Shown: one piece after another, positions 33,240-43,887 of the stretch
Layout: each line of letters begins with the position of its first letter
Numbering within the stretch: position 1 is the stretch's first letter
Source: Butyriboletus loyo
Lineage: Eukaryota > Basidiomycota > Agaricomycetes > Boletales > Boletaceae
DNA length: 64,000 bases
Reading direction: 5' to 3'
Assembly: GCA_038093515.1 (NCBI GenBank)
Contig: JBBPSI010000116.1
Coordinates: forward strand, 1 to 64,000
Made by a program: the position numbers and the translations under genes
The notes under the pieces: model-generated
Database searches by the model: none
What the model saw: only the letters and a program-made list of their open reading frames with translations
What the model was told of the DNA's origin: nothing

Positions 33240-33906
33240 ATGTCGACACGGGTGCGTAGCAGCGTCGAGGAGTGATTGAGGAATGCTGATGTATCAGTAA
33301 GACCAAACAACAGTCCTTGATACCGGTCGCTCTGATTGGGTGATCGCAGGCTGACGGAAAGTACCTTTGGGGTGGGGGTAATGACGGGATTCGACGATGG
33401 CGACTTGCAGACGGTCAAGAGGTCGGAAAGCAAACGGGAATGACCGTGTTGGGCTGAACCAACATAATCATTCCCGTTTGCTCTCCGACTTGACCATCTG
33501 CAACTGTTGGCCATTTCCGTGTTGAGAAGCGGGCGATTTTGGGGACTGAGCGTGTGGGACAGCGAGCTGTATGAAAAAATCATCGACGTGGAGGACACAA
33601 ATCACGTGTTTGCGGTTGACGTCTCCCCTGATTGGGCCAGAGTTGCCACATACTCTACACAGTGGATCAACGCTACCATCGTGATCAAATTACCTACCCT
33701 TTTACCTGCATGGATGTTGTGTGTTCGCTCGGGTACCAAGTGACCCAATGTAATTAATGTAGATGCTACGCTGAATCACTTATGCGGACGTCGGGTTTGG
33801 ATTCGTATCACCGCAATATCAGTATGAGTCCTGATAAGCCCATCCACATTGGGTCGAGCCTTTCTCCTGGGTATTCACCCAACGGTCATTGATAAAGTCT
33901 ATACAT
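33240..33906 (+). pseudogene. WD40 copy E', internally deleted
   Basis: The start ATG at 33,240 and the beginning of the propeller exon are recognisable to about 33,655 (SPDWARVATYS region). The sequence then jumps to the downstream tail of the unit (from about 33,662, matching 19,375 on). Blades 4-7 and all tail exons are gone. A short inverted duplication further disrupts blade 2. Confidence 0.75.
33407..33501. repeat. Inverted duplication in copy E' (hairpin)
   Basis: 33,407-33,443 and 33,468-33,501 are near-perfect reverse complements about 35 nt long (GCAGACGGTCAAGAGG against GCAGATGGTCAAG), separated by 24 nt. The second arm carries a variant closer to copies B and C (GGAGAGCAAACGGG), so it was probably templated from another copy. 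Confidence 0.8.
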
Positions 33907-34103
33907 ACGCGGAAGTTGGGATTGGAAGACGGTATCAGATTGGTTAGAGCTGTTGCAAACCAAAAGACTGTGAGGATGTGAGGTAAGCCAACTTGGAGGA
34001 CGGAAACACATCACGCCGGATCCAAATGCTACTCGGTGCCTCTCAAGACCTGGGTTCACTAGCAGATGACTCCATCGACTATTCATTCCAGGGACACCAT
34101 GCA

Positions 34104-34205
34104 TCTACATTGCTGAGCTCCTCCAAACATTCGGAGTCACCGACTATCTCTTCGAGACGCTCATGCAGGAAGTCGGCGATGCAGTGGACGTCACCATCGT
34201 AACGC
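34104..34205 (+). pseudogene. Second FOL1-like spacer fragment
   Basis: An open stretch reads IYIAELLQTFGVTDYL and then QEVGDAVDVTIVTLRDAL. It is homologous to QEVGNVSVVVTLRDTF just before the HPPK signature at 20,340. The similarity to the aldolase part of FOL1 is only suggestive. The sequence then runs directly into WD40 upstream sequence. Confidence 0.3.
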
Positions 34206-34340
34206 TGCGAGATGCACTGCATGAAAACCATATTGAGAATAAGGAAACGTATTCACAGAGCAATTTTGCGCACCACCAGTGAACCGAAACGCCTTGTTCC
34301 TTGACATTTCAATTCCGACGATTGTGTACCACTGGCGAGG

Positions 34341-36460
34341 ATGTCGTCGATGAATACAGGTGCGTGGCAGACTGGCAGCTCCGAGGAGTGATCGAACAAT
34401 GCTGACAATTTAGTAAGACCAAACAACAGTCCTCGACACTGGTAGCCCTGACTGGGTATACGCAGTCGCTTTCCATTCTGACGGAAATCATCTTTTGGGC
34501 GGGAACGAATTTGGGATCCAACTGTGGCAACTTGTAGGCGGTCAAGAAGTCAGGAACAAGCGGGGAGAGTCACAATGGCCATTTCGGTGTCGAAGGATTA
34601 CAAGTGGATAGTCTGGGGGCCACTCTGGGTGCAAGTGTGTGGGATGCAGAGATGCATCAAGAGCTTATCAACGTGGAGGGCACAACCTGGGTGACTGCAG
34701 TCGATGTCTCCCCTGATTCGACTAGGTTTGTCACAGGAACTGGCCCAAGGACTGACTACAAAGTGACCATTTGGAGCATTACAAGTGGGGAGAGACTCGT
34801 TGGCCCACTCGGACGTTATGACGATCGAGTCACCGGGGTCAAATTCTCCCCAAATGGCGGCCGCATCGCCACCTCCTGCTACGATGGCATCCGCGTGTTC
34901 GACAGTCACAACGGCGATGAGCTCATGACTATCAAGACTACCATGCCCGAATACTTCTCGGCCACTCCGCTTGCGTGGTCAGTCGACGGTCAGCACATTT
35001 TTGCCACATCGCACGACAGCAAAATCAGGTCTTTCAATGTCTCCACCGGGTTCCAGATTGCCGAATCACCGATTCTCAATAATATCGACGACATCAAGGT
35101 CCATTCCATAGCTCTAGCCCCTAATGGCACATTCATTGCTACCTTCCGAGACAGTTCCATCTCGTTCCTAGATACATTGGCATTGACTCAGATTGGCCCT
35201 GTTATTGAGGACAGTGAATGGATACGGTCAGTTGCTATTTCCCCGGACAGTTGCTATCTCGCAACTGGACGACGTGATGGGAAAATTGACGTTCGTCATC
35301 TCGACAACATTCTCCCGGACTTATATGGTCCCTCTCATGTAAGCATAAGTTGTACCTTCATAGTCCTGACATGACAGACAAGCCCCATCTCATCTCCCAC
35401 ATTCATAAACTATATTAGGAATCCACTGACAAGAAAAGACAACAAGCCGAGCGGCCTTTGACCTCGGGTAGCCACGACAACAACCCACTCGATTCCGATT
35501 CGGTAGGTGTTTATCATTTCGTCACCAGAAGAGTCGTTCTGATTCCGTTGCGTGTGTACGACAGGAAGATCCAGCCCACTCGAGTCCAATGGCCACAATG
35601 AACACGGCGACGGCGACGGCCTTGAGGTACCAGTTCGTTCGTTTCAACCTCGAAGCAAGTTCTCACAATGAGATAGGTCGAGGTGCCGTCGAGCGCGCCC
35701 GCTCCCGAATTTAACTTTGACGAGGTTAGTAATTAGTTCTTTCTTTTTCTTGCTTCCGTGTTGACCCTGCTCGAGCCACCGTCCCCAGGTTGTTCTGCAG
35801 ATCCCCGGGAGGACCGATCCCGTGCCGTATCACAACTGTCAAATGCGCCACCAGTGACCTCCCTTCCGGAGGCACGTCCGGGGGAAAACTTTGATTCTGC
35901 CGAATCACCTCGTGGGCGTTCAATACTCAAAAAGTGGCTACAGCGAAAGGGCACCCGTTCACATAAGTCTGATCGAATTTCTGGAAAGTCGCGCCAGCCT
36001 GTGGATCGCCGATCGCCTTCCCACTCACCATCAAGGGTGGATGTCACAAGCAAGGGACCTTCGTGGATGGCTGCAGGTCAACGTAAGCGAGTGAGTATTC
36101 TTCCTTGGTTAGACAATCGGACGTGCGGTATCTCACATTTCACCTTAGCGAACGACCACAGGAATTTCCAAAAAGGTTCGTTATTCCTCAGATTTATTTA
36201 CAACGGTTCATCACACGTTACAGGATAAATCAGCTGTCAAGATTGCTATTCCCAAGGATCCGAACCAAGGTGCTTCCGGTAGCGGACGGCGCACTGCGGA
36301 TACAAGAGACGCGGACTTGGTATGACTTTCTTGGTGATGGTGGACCTTGTCACGATAGCTCACGGCCTATTAGGCACAACGAACGAACGATCCGTCTCAA
36401 CCCTCCTCCGCGAGAGTCTATGTAATGGTGCGCGTGATTTCACTTCACTTATATTGTTAG
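34341..36460 (+). pseudogene. WD40 propeller gene, copy E (frameshifted)
   Basis: Start and exon 1 are at 34,341-34,359; the propeller exon runs from about 34,426 to 35,338; the last exon ends at a TAG at 36,460 in the same position as the other copies. One base is missing near 34,550 and another near 34,615 relative to copy D, so blades 1-2 are out of frame. Blades 3-7 are open (34,604-35,338). Uniquely, an 84-nt segment at 35,419-35,502 with proper splice borders adds a possible extra exon (ESTDKKRQQAERP) before exon 3, and exon 3 is one base short. It is the most diverged copy of the array, probably dead. Confidence 0.75.
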
Positions 36461-37100
36461 ACTCACAGCGGATCAGCATCAGGAAGGATCAGGCGATGCT
36501 ACCATCGCGATCAGGTTACCTACCCTTTTCATTAGGTTACCTGCATGGATGTTGTGTATTCGCTCGGGTATACACGATGGGATGCATTGATCCAGGTGGT
36601 TTATGTGACACACGTAGGTACTACGCTGAATCACTACGTAGCATGCGGACATCGGGCATGCAGTTCTTTGAGTTCGTATCACCGCAAGCATCGGTACGAG
36701 TCCTGATAAACCCGTCCACTTGGGGTCGAACTCCGAGTCACCACTATCTGCGGCCGCTGTCCCGCATTCCGCATTCCGCATTCCGCATTCCGCCAACCTT
36801 GACCGCACCGACCGAACCAAACTTCCGTCCACACAGCATAGCGGCCCTTTGAACACATGCGGCTGGAACCTGGCCTCACGTTGACAGAGGAGTGTGTGTG
36901 GTTTGTTTCTCGATCAGGAGTTTGGTTGTGCTTTCACCGCTGTACCCTCCACTCAGGCTGGCCAATCATAGTCAGTCCTCGCCTGCCCCGGATCGGCACT
37001 CGGAGCTCAACCACCCTACCACCTCCCACCCCTTCATCTCCCCCACCAAATACCGTTCCACGCATCCGATGGTCCACCTCGCCTATCACTGGATTCACCA
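36461..37100. other. Downstream tail of array
   Basis: WD40-unit tail up to about 36,735 (GATCAGGTTACC at 36,510, as at 19,390). Array homology ends next to the microsatellite at 36,762. Beyond it lies a GC-rich stretch upstream of the next ORF. Confidence 0.5.
36762..36792. repeat. CGCATTC microsatellite
   Basis: Four tandem copies of the heptamer CGCATTC mark the right edge of the WD40 array. Confidence 0.9.
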
Positions 37101-37106
37101 AGGTAA

Positions 37107-37469
37107 GTAGGCTACCCCGGGATCATCTACGCCAAAGGTCAACGGGATGCTGTCGAGGCCTTTGTCGAGCCGGTGTTGGAACGGATGGGAATGCGAGGGA
37201 AGGAGGAAAGTCCTCGTCACGAACCTAAGCATCCTGGCCCCGTTCAAAGAACTGAAACACTTATTGACTTGTACTGCCGACACGCACAGACAAGCATCCC
37301 CCAAGAATTAGAAGCAAAACCCAATTGTATTCAGCTCGATAGACGACTTATCAAATGCATACAGGAATGCCAGCACAAGAGGCAGACGGTCAAACGCGCG
37401 GGTAAAGAAAAAGGAGGGATGCCAGGAATAGAAACCGAAGTTGATACTCAACCATGTGCGGTTCCGTAG
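37107..37469 (+). CDS. Possible C-terminal exon, RWD-associated (DUF1115-like)?
   Basis: An open frame that follows an AG, reading GYPGIIYAKGQRDAVEAFVE near its start and ending at a TAG just before the 3' end of the convergent RRM gene. The opening phrase resembles the GKPGI..EG..EF motif of the C-terminal domain in RWDD2-like proteins. The second half is Lys/Arg-rich and unlike that family. No preceding exon could be found, so this may be a remnant or a chance ORF. Confidence 0.25.
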   Translation, partial: VGYPGIIYAKGQRDAVEAFVEPVLERMGMRGKEESPRHEPKHPGPVQRTETLIDLYCRHAQTSIPQELEAKPNCIQLDRRLIKCIQECQHKRQTVKRAGKEKGGMPGIETEVDTQPCAVP

Positions 37470-37483
37470 CCGTGTGCGCCGCC

Positions 37484-38390
37484 CTAGTACTTTCTGTCGT
37501 CATAGCGGCCACCGCGGTCGTAGTCGCGTCCACCACCGTATCCTCGGTCGTAATCACGGTAGCCGCGATCATGGTCGCGCGGGCGGTCTTCGTAGCGCCC
37601 ACCGCGACCGCCTCGATGATCATGGTCGCGCGAGTAACGGCTGTCGTATGGCCGGGGATCATAGGGTCGCTCGTCTGCATCACGAACTCAGATTCTGTCT
37701 GTACAGCAAATAGACGCGAACATACAATCGTGGCGTTTCGGCGGCCCGTAGTAGCGTCCAGGGGTAGGTGTCCGTGCACGCCCACGCCGAGCCTAATGTT
37801 TCAAGATGATCAGCGCCGACAACAAAACGCAGTAATGCCACCACGTCACCTTTTCAACCGTCATGATTTTACCCATCATTTCCGTCGCGTTCAACGCGGT
37901 GATGGCGGCATCCGCTTCCTCGGTGGTCTCCATTGTGACGAAACCGAAGCCACGTGACTCACGAGTGTGAGGGTCGTACATGACAGATGCTTTCTTGACC
38001 TAGAGCAACAGCTTGCCGTCAGTAGCCCCACCCCCGTCTCCGGAGACACGGCCCAAGAAGCAATATAAAAGAGGGACGACGTACACGGCCAATCTTGGCA
38101 AAGGTCTGCTCCAGGTCCCGAGTGTCAACTCTGTGGCTCAGACCCGAGACGTGGAGGTTATTTCCTGGGTTGTGAAGTCCAGTGTGACCGCTGATTGATA
38201 TAGAAGAAAAAAGGATAGATTATTTTGAAATGGACAGTAAGAACCAAGGAAAGGCATACCCTCGGTCATCGCGTCCCGGGCTCATGCTTCGGCTGGAACG
38301 GCGAGGAAGCTCGCCAACGCGGTCACGGCCGGGGGACCGGCCGCCAGTGTTCCAGCTGGGTTCATCGCTGTGGGGTGGACCACTGTTCAT
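37484..38390 (-). CDS. RRM protein, Tra2-like splicing regulator
   Basis: Five exons on the minus strand: 38,390-38,260; 38,190-38,085; 37,999-37,850; 37,792-37,726; 37,674-37,484, giving 214 residues. The N-terminus is Arg/Ser/Pro-rich (RSSRSMSPGRDD). One RRM follows at about residues 50-125, with RNP2 as LHVSGL and RNP1 as RGFGFVTM, preceded by the linker-like VDTRDLEQTF. The C-terminus is RGG/RDYD-rich and ends YDDRKY. This order (RS, single RRM, RG/RY tail) is that of transformer-2 homologs, nuclear regulators of splice-site choice. The ATG at 38,390 is the first in frame after a possible upstream acceptor, so a short 5' exon may be missing. Confidence 0.85.
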
Positions 38391-39827
38391 GTTTGCATCT
38401 GCAGGGATGCTGATCCCGGAAGGCGCAATATCTTGGGAGTTCCAGGCTGAAGACGAACAAGACAAAAAAAAGTACCACGGGGGGTTCACGAATGGGAAGA
38501 GAAAAACATTAATGTTGATTCATCGGCGAGTTGGTTTGGAGAGGAGAGGGCAGGACACGAGAGAAATGGGTGGAGAGAGGTGTGGGATGCATATGCTGAA
38601 CAGTAGTTGAATGGAAAAAAAAGGTGGCGCAAGCAAGTGTGTGGGATCAGAGACGCCAGCCTTGAGCTGACCACCAGTAAAAGAGAGAGAGATACTGAAT
38701 CCCCAACGTCGTTTCAAACGGAAGTGCCGAAGCGCGGTGGGAGACCACTACGTGGTACTACTGAGGCGGGTTGTTGCCGCAGAAAACATCGAATGCAGAA
38801 ATCGTCGTCGTCGTCGGGGCTGATGCTGAAGACGTACCGTCATCCATTGTTGAATATCTTCTTGCTGTCGTCGCCGTGGTGGTCGTCGGTGAGGGCGGAG
38901 AAAATGAAAACCAGTGGGACAATGGAATCCCACACTCGCTGACAAAACATGGACACACACTTACAAACCTCTGTACTACTGTCCAGTGATATGTTGTACA
39001 TGTCCATCTCTGATCTTCTTTGCGTGGATCATTAACCTCGTTGACAGTCAGATTCAATACCTGCAAGATCATGATAAATGGGGAGCCAAAGGACGTCTGG
39101 CGAGTAAAGGTCCATTACTGGAACCCGATAACCACCGCCAACGCCATCACCCCCTTCCGTGGTGCGTCACGGTCAAGCCGGCCAGAGCCACTATCTAGTG
39201 CGTGTTTGTAGTGTAAACTATTCGCTCTCTTCTCATCTGATGAGTTGTTTTCCGATCCTGTAGTCCTTGACTCGAGAGATTATTGGTTATCCGTCGGGCA
39301 AATCTCGCTCTAAGAAACACTGCCTAGTATGTGGCCGGCCATCGGACGTAGGGATATCAGAGGCAAAGCTTTCCTCGGAGTGCGGGTGAGAAAACGTGCC
39401 AGGAAGCGTCGGGAAGAGCAAAGAAGGTCAAATTGATGCTTGGCATTTCCCCTACACCCAAGGGTAATATCGATCCAAAGATGTTCAACAAGCCCGCATT
39501 CCGTCGTACAGCATGATATAATCGCTTGGTTGTTCCACGGTTGATAACCTCCGAGTCTGGTCAACTAACAGCCTCGGGGACCCTCCGGTCTGAGGACGCC
39601 GAATCTTGCTCTTATTATCCCACGCAACCTTTTCCTTTTCCATGAATGTGGTGGTGATGAAGCATCCATGGGGAGTCGAGTCAAATGTACTGGCAAGCTT
39701 TGAGCACCGAGTTTACTCAAATCGAGTTCTCCAGATTTTTCACCCCCCCCTGAGGCGTTCGAGACTTATAAGATACGGGCTGAGGGGGAGGATGACCTTG
39801 CAATCACAGCACCCCGCAACGTAACCG
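38391..39827. other. Intergenic, RRM gene to membrane gene
   Basis: The region upstream of two divergent genes. Scattered short ORFs overlap on both strands without family resemblance, including a valine-rich one at 38,771-38,989. I see no gene. Confidence 0.4.
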
Positions 39828-41216
39828 ATGCCTCCTCTTGGTACCCCTTTTGCAGATTCAAAGTTTACTCTCAACTTATCCGGCATAGCCAGCTTCTTTG
39901 GGGGTCAAGAAGCCATTTCTGCCATGGCTACCGTTCACCTTTACGAAGGCAGACGGTGGCTCGGATGGTATAACTGCCCGGGGAGTTTCTCGTTCGCTGC
40001 AAGTTTTGCACGGATGGCAACTCCGCGCACCTGGCATGGGATTTTTTCACCGAGAAGCCCACCACCTATCTTGTTGGAGCTTGGGCTCGATGGCAACACG
40101 GGACCCAAATATATCGCAGCCTTGTCTGGGACTACGATGCACACGGGGCATCTGGCACATCTCACCGTGAAGCGGAGCAGGGAGATGAAGGAAGTGATGG
40201 TTCCAGGGAGGTTGACGAATCCGATCGACGTCGCATACCTTGTCATGGGCTCCGTCGACTGCGACGCCCCCGTTAAACGACTACCCCTTACCCATGCCCT
40301 AACTGGACTCATTCCGATAGCGGTCAGCGTCACTGCCTGCGTCGTGTGCGTGCTGGTCTACGATTGGTACAGCTTCTCCATGATCTTGCTTGGGATGATC
40401 GCCAGTGGCTTGGCCACTTTCGTTATCGGCAGAGGAAGACTTATGATCAAGAAACCCGTTCAGAATTCAGTGACGGACCCTCCGCCTGGATTACTACTCG
40501 GGGAGGGCAGCGTGGTCGTGATCAAGGGCGAGGAAGACGGCGTTAACGCCATCACGAGAGCACGTTTCGAACTGGATACCGACTTGGATGCGAAAGACAG
40601 ATTTCATCGCGGTCTCCATCGTAGCTACTCCGCCGTGGGCGTTATGTGCCTCTTCCTGTTTACCACCCAGTTCATCCTCCAGCTTCTTCTCATCCCTCAG
40701 GGGACCCTGTTTGGTCAGATCATGTTCGTCGTCTCTCTCATCGTATCGTGGACGTATAACTACCACCTCTCCTCGTTCCACACGGAGAAAATCCAAGCTG
40801 AGCTCCTCTTTCGGACGCTCGGGAATCCGCAAATGTATCGGTTCTGCGTTGGGACGAGGACGACGATGGCGGTCTTGGTGTGCCTTTTACTTTTTCACGA
40901 CGTCAGGGACTCCTCTGTGCAGGAGGGGCAAGACCGTCGACTCACCATCCTGCACGCATGTCTCCCGCACGTCAATGCCACTCGCGGAGTGTGGAAGAAA
41001 TGGATGGACAAGGTCGTTGAGCAGCTTATGAACGCTGGTGATACGTCGCTGTCCCGGTTGACCGTAGACGAGGAGAGTGCAGATGTATTCCTTTCCGAGA
41101 CAGAACGGGCGTTGCTGTCCACGTTGCTTGGGGATGCGCGTGCAGCATTCGAGTGGTATTTCGATAGCTGGACGATGTACTCTACTCCTGGTACGAGTTG
41201 TAAGATGGCAATTTAG
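39828..41216 (+). CDS. Membrane protein, paralog 1
   Basis: An uninterrupted ORF of 462 residues. The soluble N-terminal part (1-150) contains FFGGQEAISAMATVHLY and RRWLGWYNCPGS. Hydrophobic segments follow at about 160-180, 188-208, 270-290, 297-315 and 348-362. The C-terminal 100 residues are helical and soluble. A second copy lies inverted at 48,005-49,396 with the same length and the same blocks (FFGGKEAISAMATVNLY, RRWLGWFNSPGS). Single-exon structure is unusual next to such intron-rich neighbours. I recognise no named family; it resembles hypothetical integral membrane proteins of mushrooms. Confidence 0.85.
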   Translation: MPPLGTPFADSKFTLNLSGIASFFGGQEAISAMATVHLYEGRRWLGWYNCPGSFSFAASFARMATPRTWHGIFSPRSPPPILLELGLDGNTGPKYIAALSGTTMHTGHLAHLTVKRSREMKEVMVPGRLTNPIDVAYLVMGSVDCDAPVKRLPLTHALTGLIPIAVSVTACVVCVLVYDWYSFSMILLGMIASGLATFVIGRGRLMIKKPVQNSVTDPPPGLLLGEGSVVVIKGEEDGVNAITRARFELDTDLDAKDRFHRGLHRSYSAVGVMCLFLFTTQFILQLLLIPQGTLFGQIMFVVSLIVSWTYNYHLSSFHTEKIQAELLFRTLGNPQMYRFCVGTRTTMAVLVCLLLFHDVRDSSVQEGQDRRLTILHACLPHVNATRGVWKKWMDKVVEQLMNAGDTSLSRLTVDEESADVFLSETERALLSTLLGDARAAFEWYFDSWTMYSTPGTSCKMAI

Positions 41217-41285
41217 TTACGGGGTGATCAGGGTCCTTAATACCGAGTCAGGTCGAACTCGGAATCCATTTCGGTGAGATGATTG

Positions 41286-43626
41286 ATGTTCCCTGCTCGT
41301 GCGCTGCTCCGGACTTGCTTTTATCGATCGCCAACCCGTTTCGTGCCCATCTACCACCACACACGCGCAATGTCCACCGCTGAATCGCTCGCTGCAGAGA
41401 TCACACAACAAACCGCGCTCGTCAACGAGCTTAGACTACAAAGCACAGACCCAACCGCCCTCGACGCTGCCAGAAAGCAACTTGGCGAGCTCAAGAAAAC
41501 GCTCAGTGCGATCGGGAAAGCAGAAACGAGCTCTGGCACTGCTGGGACGAACGACAGTAAAGACGGGAAGAAAAAGGGCCGGCTATTACTCAAGACTGCC
41601 AAGGTCAGCCCAGCGTCGCGCTTTTTCTCTCATGATCGGGATGGTGTTGGTGATACGGCGATTGACTTTTTTTTGAAACACGCAATTTGCGTCCCTTCGT
41701 TGTCGTTTCTCTTTGATTTAGGGTACGCGGGATTATGGACCTGCCGAGATGTTTTGTCGGGAGCACATCGAGCGGATCGTCAAGGACGTGTTCACGTCGT
41801 ATGGAGGGAGTTGTCTCGACACGCCCGTATTTGAACGCAAGGACGTGTTGACGGACAAGTATGGCGAGGATTCGAAGCTCATCTTTGATCTCATGGACCA
41901 AGGAGGGGAACAGCTGGCGCTGAGGTACGATCACACCGTCCCGCTTGCACGATATGTGGCCATGTCTAGTGCGACGATACAAGGCAAGATATGGCAAGTT
42001 GGAAAGGTCTATCGGAGGGATAGTCCTGTCATGTCCAAGGGACGGATGAGAGAGTTCATGCAAGCAGTTGCGTTTGCGTCTTGCTTTGCACCGCTCCAAT
42101 CGGGTACTGAGCCGTTGCCGTAGGATTTGGATATCATCGGTGGATGGGATCCAATGATTCCTGATGCGGAGATCGTTAGTTTGCTTTGCACGATTCTGAC
42201 ACGTCTGGATGTGGGCGAGTTCACGGTCAAGGTAAGATGTTGAATGTGGTGATCTCATATTATCTGTCTATTGAACACTTTACATAACAGATTAATAACC
42301 GTAAAATATTAGATGGCATTTTCGAGACGTGCGGCGTACCACCAGAGAAGATACGTACGATCTCCTCCGCTGTAGACAAATTGGACAAGGCACGCCTTTG
42401 CTTGAAGATGTACGCTGCATTGGTTTACTCAACTTCCGAGTTCTAGCTACCTTGGGCGGATGTCAAGAAGGAAATGACAGATGAGAAAGGGTTGAGCCCC
42501 GAAGTCGCGGACAAGATTGGAGAGTATGTCAAACTCAAAGGTCAGCTATTCCCCCTCAAGCTCTATCAACTCTCGGAGTGACGACGAACAACCAAACAGG
42601 GGGGGCGCCTTTATTAGACCACCTCAAAGCTGATGAAACATTGATGTCCAATCCGAATGCAAAAGACGGCATCCTCGAGATGGAACTGTTGTTCACGCTC
42701 CTCAGCGCGTACAAAGTCCTTGATAAAGTGTGTCGTATCTGGCATCTCTGATCGCACATCGTTCTCACACATTGATAGATTTCTTTCGACATATCGCTGG
42801 CACGCGGTCTCGATTACTACACTGGGATCATATATGAGGCTACTGTGGCAGCCTCAGCACCTCCCGGTTTCACCCCCAACGGTCCTGTATCGACACCGTC
42901 CGAAACATCACCCACACCAACACCCATGGCTCCCAAAAAGAAAGCCAAAAAACCAAAAGCCGAAGATGCGGAGGAGGAAGAAATAGACGAATCCCAGGTG
43001 GGCGTCGGCTCCATCGCCGCTGGTGGACGGTACGACAACCTCGTGGGCTCTTTTACATCTGCAGCAGCAGGGGAAGGAAAGAAGGGTGCCCAATGTCCGT
43101 GTATCGGCGTCAGCATCGGGCTAGACCGGATATTTGCGCTCGTATGGCCCAAGTGGATAGAGAAGGGCATGCGGAGTAAGGAGACGATGGCGTACGTGAT
43201 CGCTGTGGGCGATGGACTGCTAGCGGAACGGATCAGGCTGGTTCAGGAGCTGAGGGAGGCTGGGATCAAGGTAAGAGGGGGGGAGTTGATTTCCGTTTCA
43301 AGGGTAACTGACGTCGACGTTCGATTTTTTTGTGTTTCGTTTAGACGGATTTCCTGGCAAAGCGGAAACCAAAATTGCCGATGCAGTTTGCGGCGGCGGA
43401 AAAGGATGAGGTGCCGTTTGATATTCTACTGGGCGGTGACGAGCTGAAGCAAGGCTTGGTCGTCGTCAAGGAGCAGAAGTGGGAATTCGTCGATGGGAAG
43501 AAGGTCAAGGTGCAGGCGACGGATCAGGGTACAAAGGTCAAGCGGGAGGAGCTCGTTGAGTGGATCAAACAGACGTCGACGTACCTCAACTGGTCGAGCG
43601 GTAGACTCGTCCAGACATCGATGTAG
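41286..43626 (+). CDS. HTS1: Histidyl-tRNA synthetase, mitochondrial and cytoplasmic
   Basis: Eight exons: 41,286-41,603; 41,722-42,066; 42,124-42,231; 42,291-42,389; 42,447-42,540; 42,600-42,727; 42,779-43,270; 43,345-43,626; 621 residues. It attaches histidine to tRNA-His. Class II motifs are clear: [10 protein letters not shown], the motif 2 region ([18 protein letters not shown]), the HisA-type loop ARGLDYYTG and [10 protein letters not shown]; the anticodon-binding domain is at the C-terminus. A WHEP-like helical segment lies at about residues 35-65. The first 28 residues ([14 protein letters not shown]) form a basic presequence, and a second in-frame ATG at 41,370 would give a cytosolic form. 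A Pro/Lys/Glu-rich insert of about 40 residues precedes [10 protein letters not shown]. Intron 4 uses a GC donor. Confidence 0.95.
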
Positions 43627-43887
43627 GGACGTGTGAGACGCTTGTGCTCTTTTCTATACATATACCATAGAGTTTCTTCCCATTAGTTCGGGTGCGCGAC
43701 TCAGACGCTTTGCGAGACGCATTCCTGGGCTATCCTCAAGATTGCAACTCGCATCAATAATCGCGTCCGATGTTGATCGCATCGCCTCAGACTAACCATT
43801 TGGACTGTTGAAACTCGGTATATCGTGATGATCTATAATATCGTCGTGAGACATTCCCTTGACATGAGCTCCCTCTCGTGCAACGTT

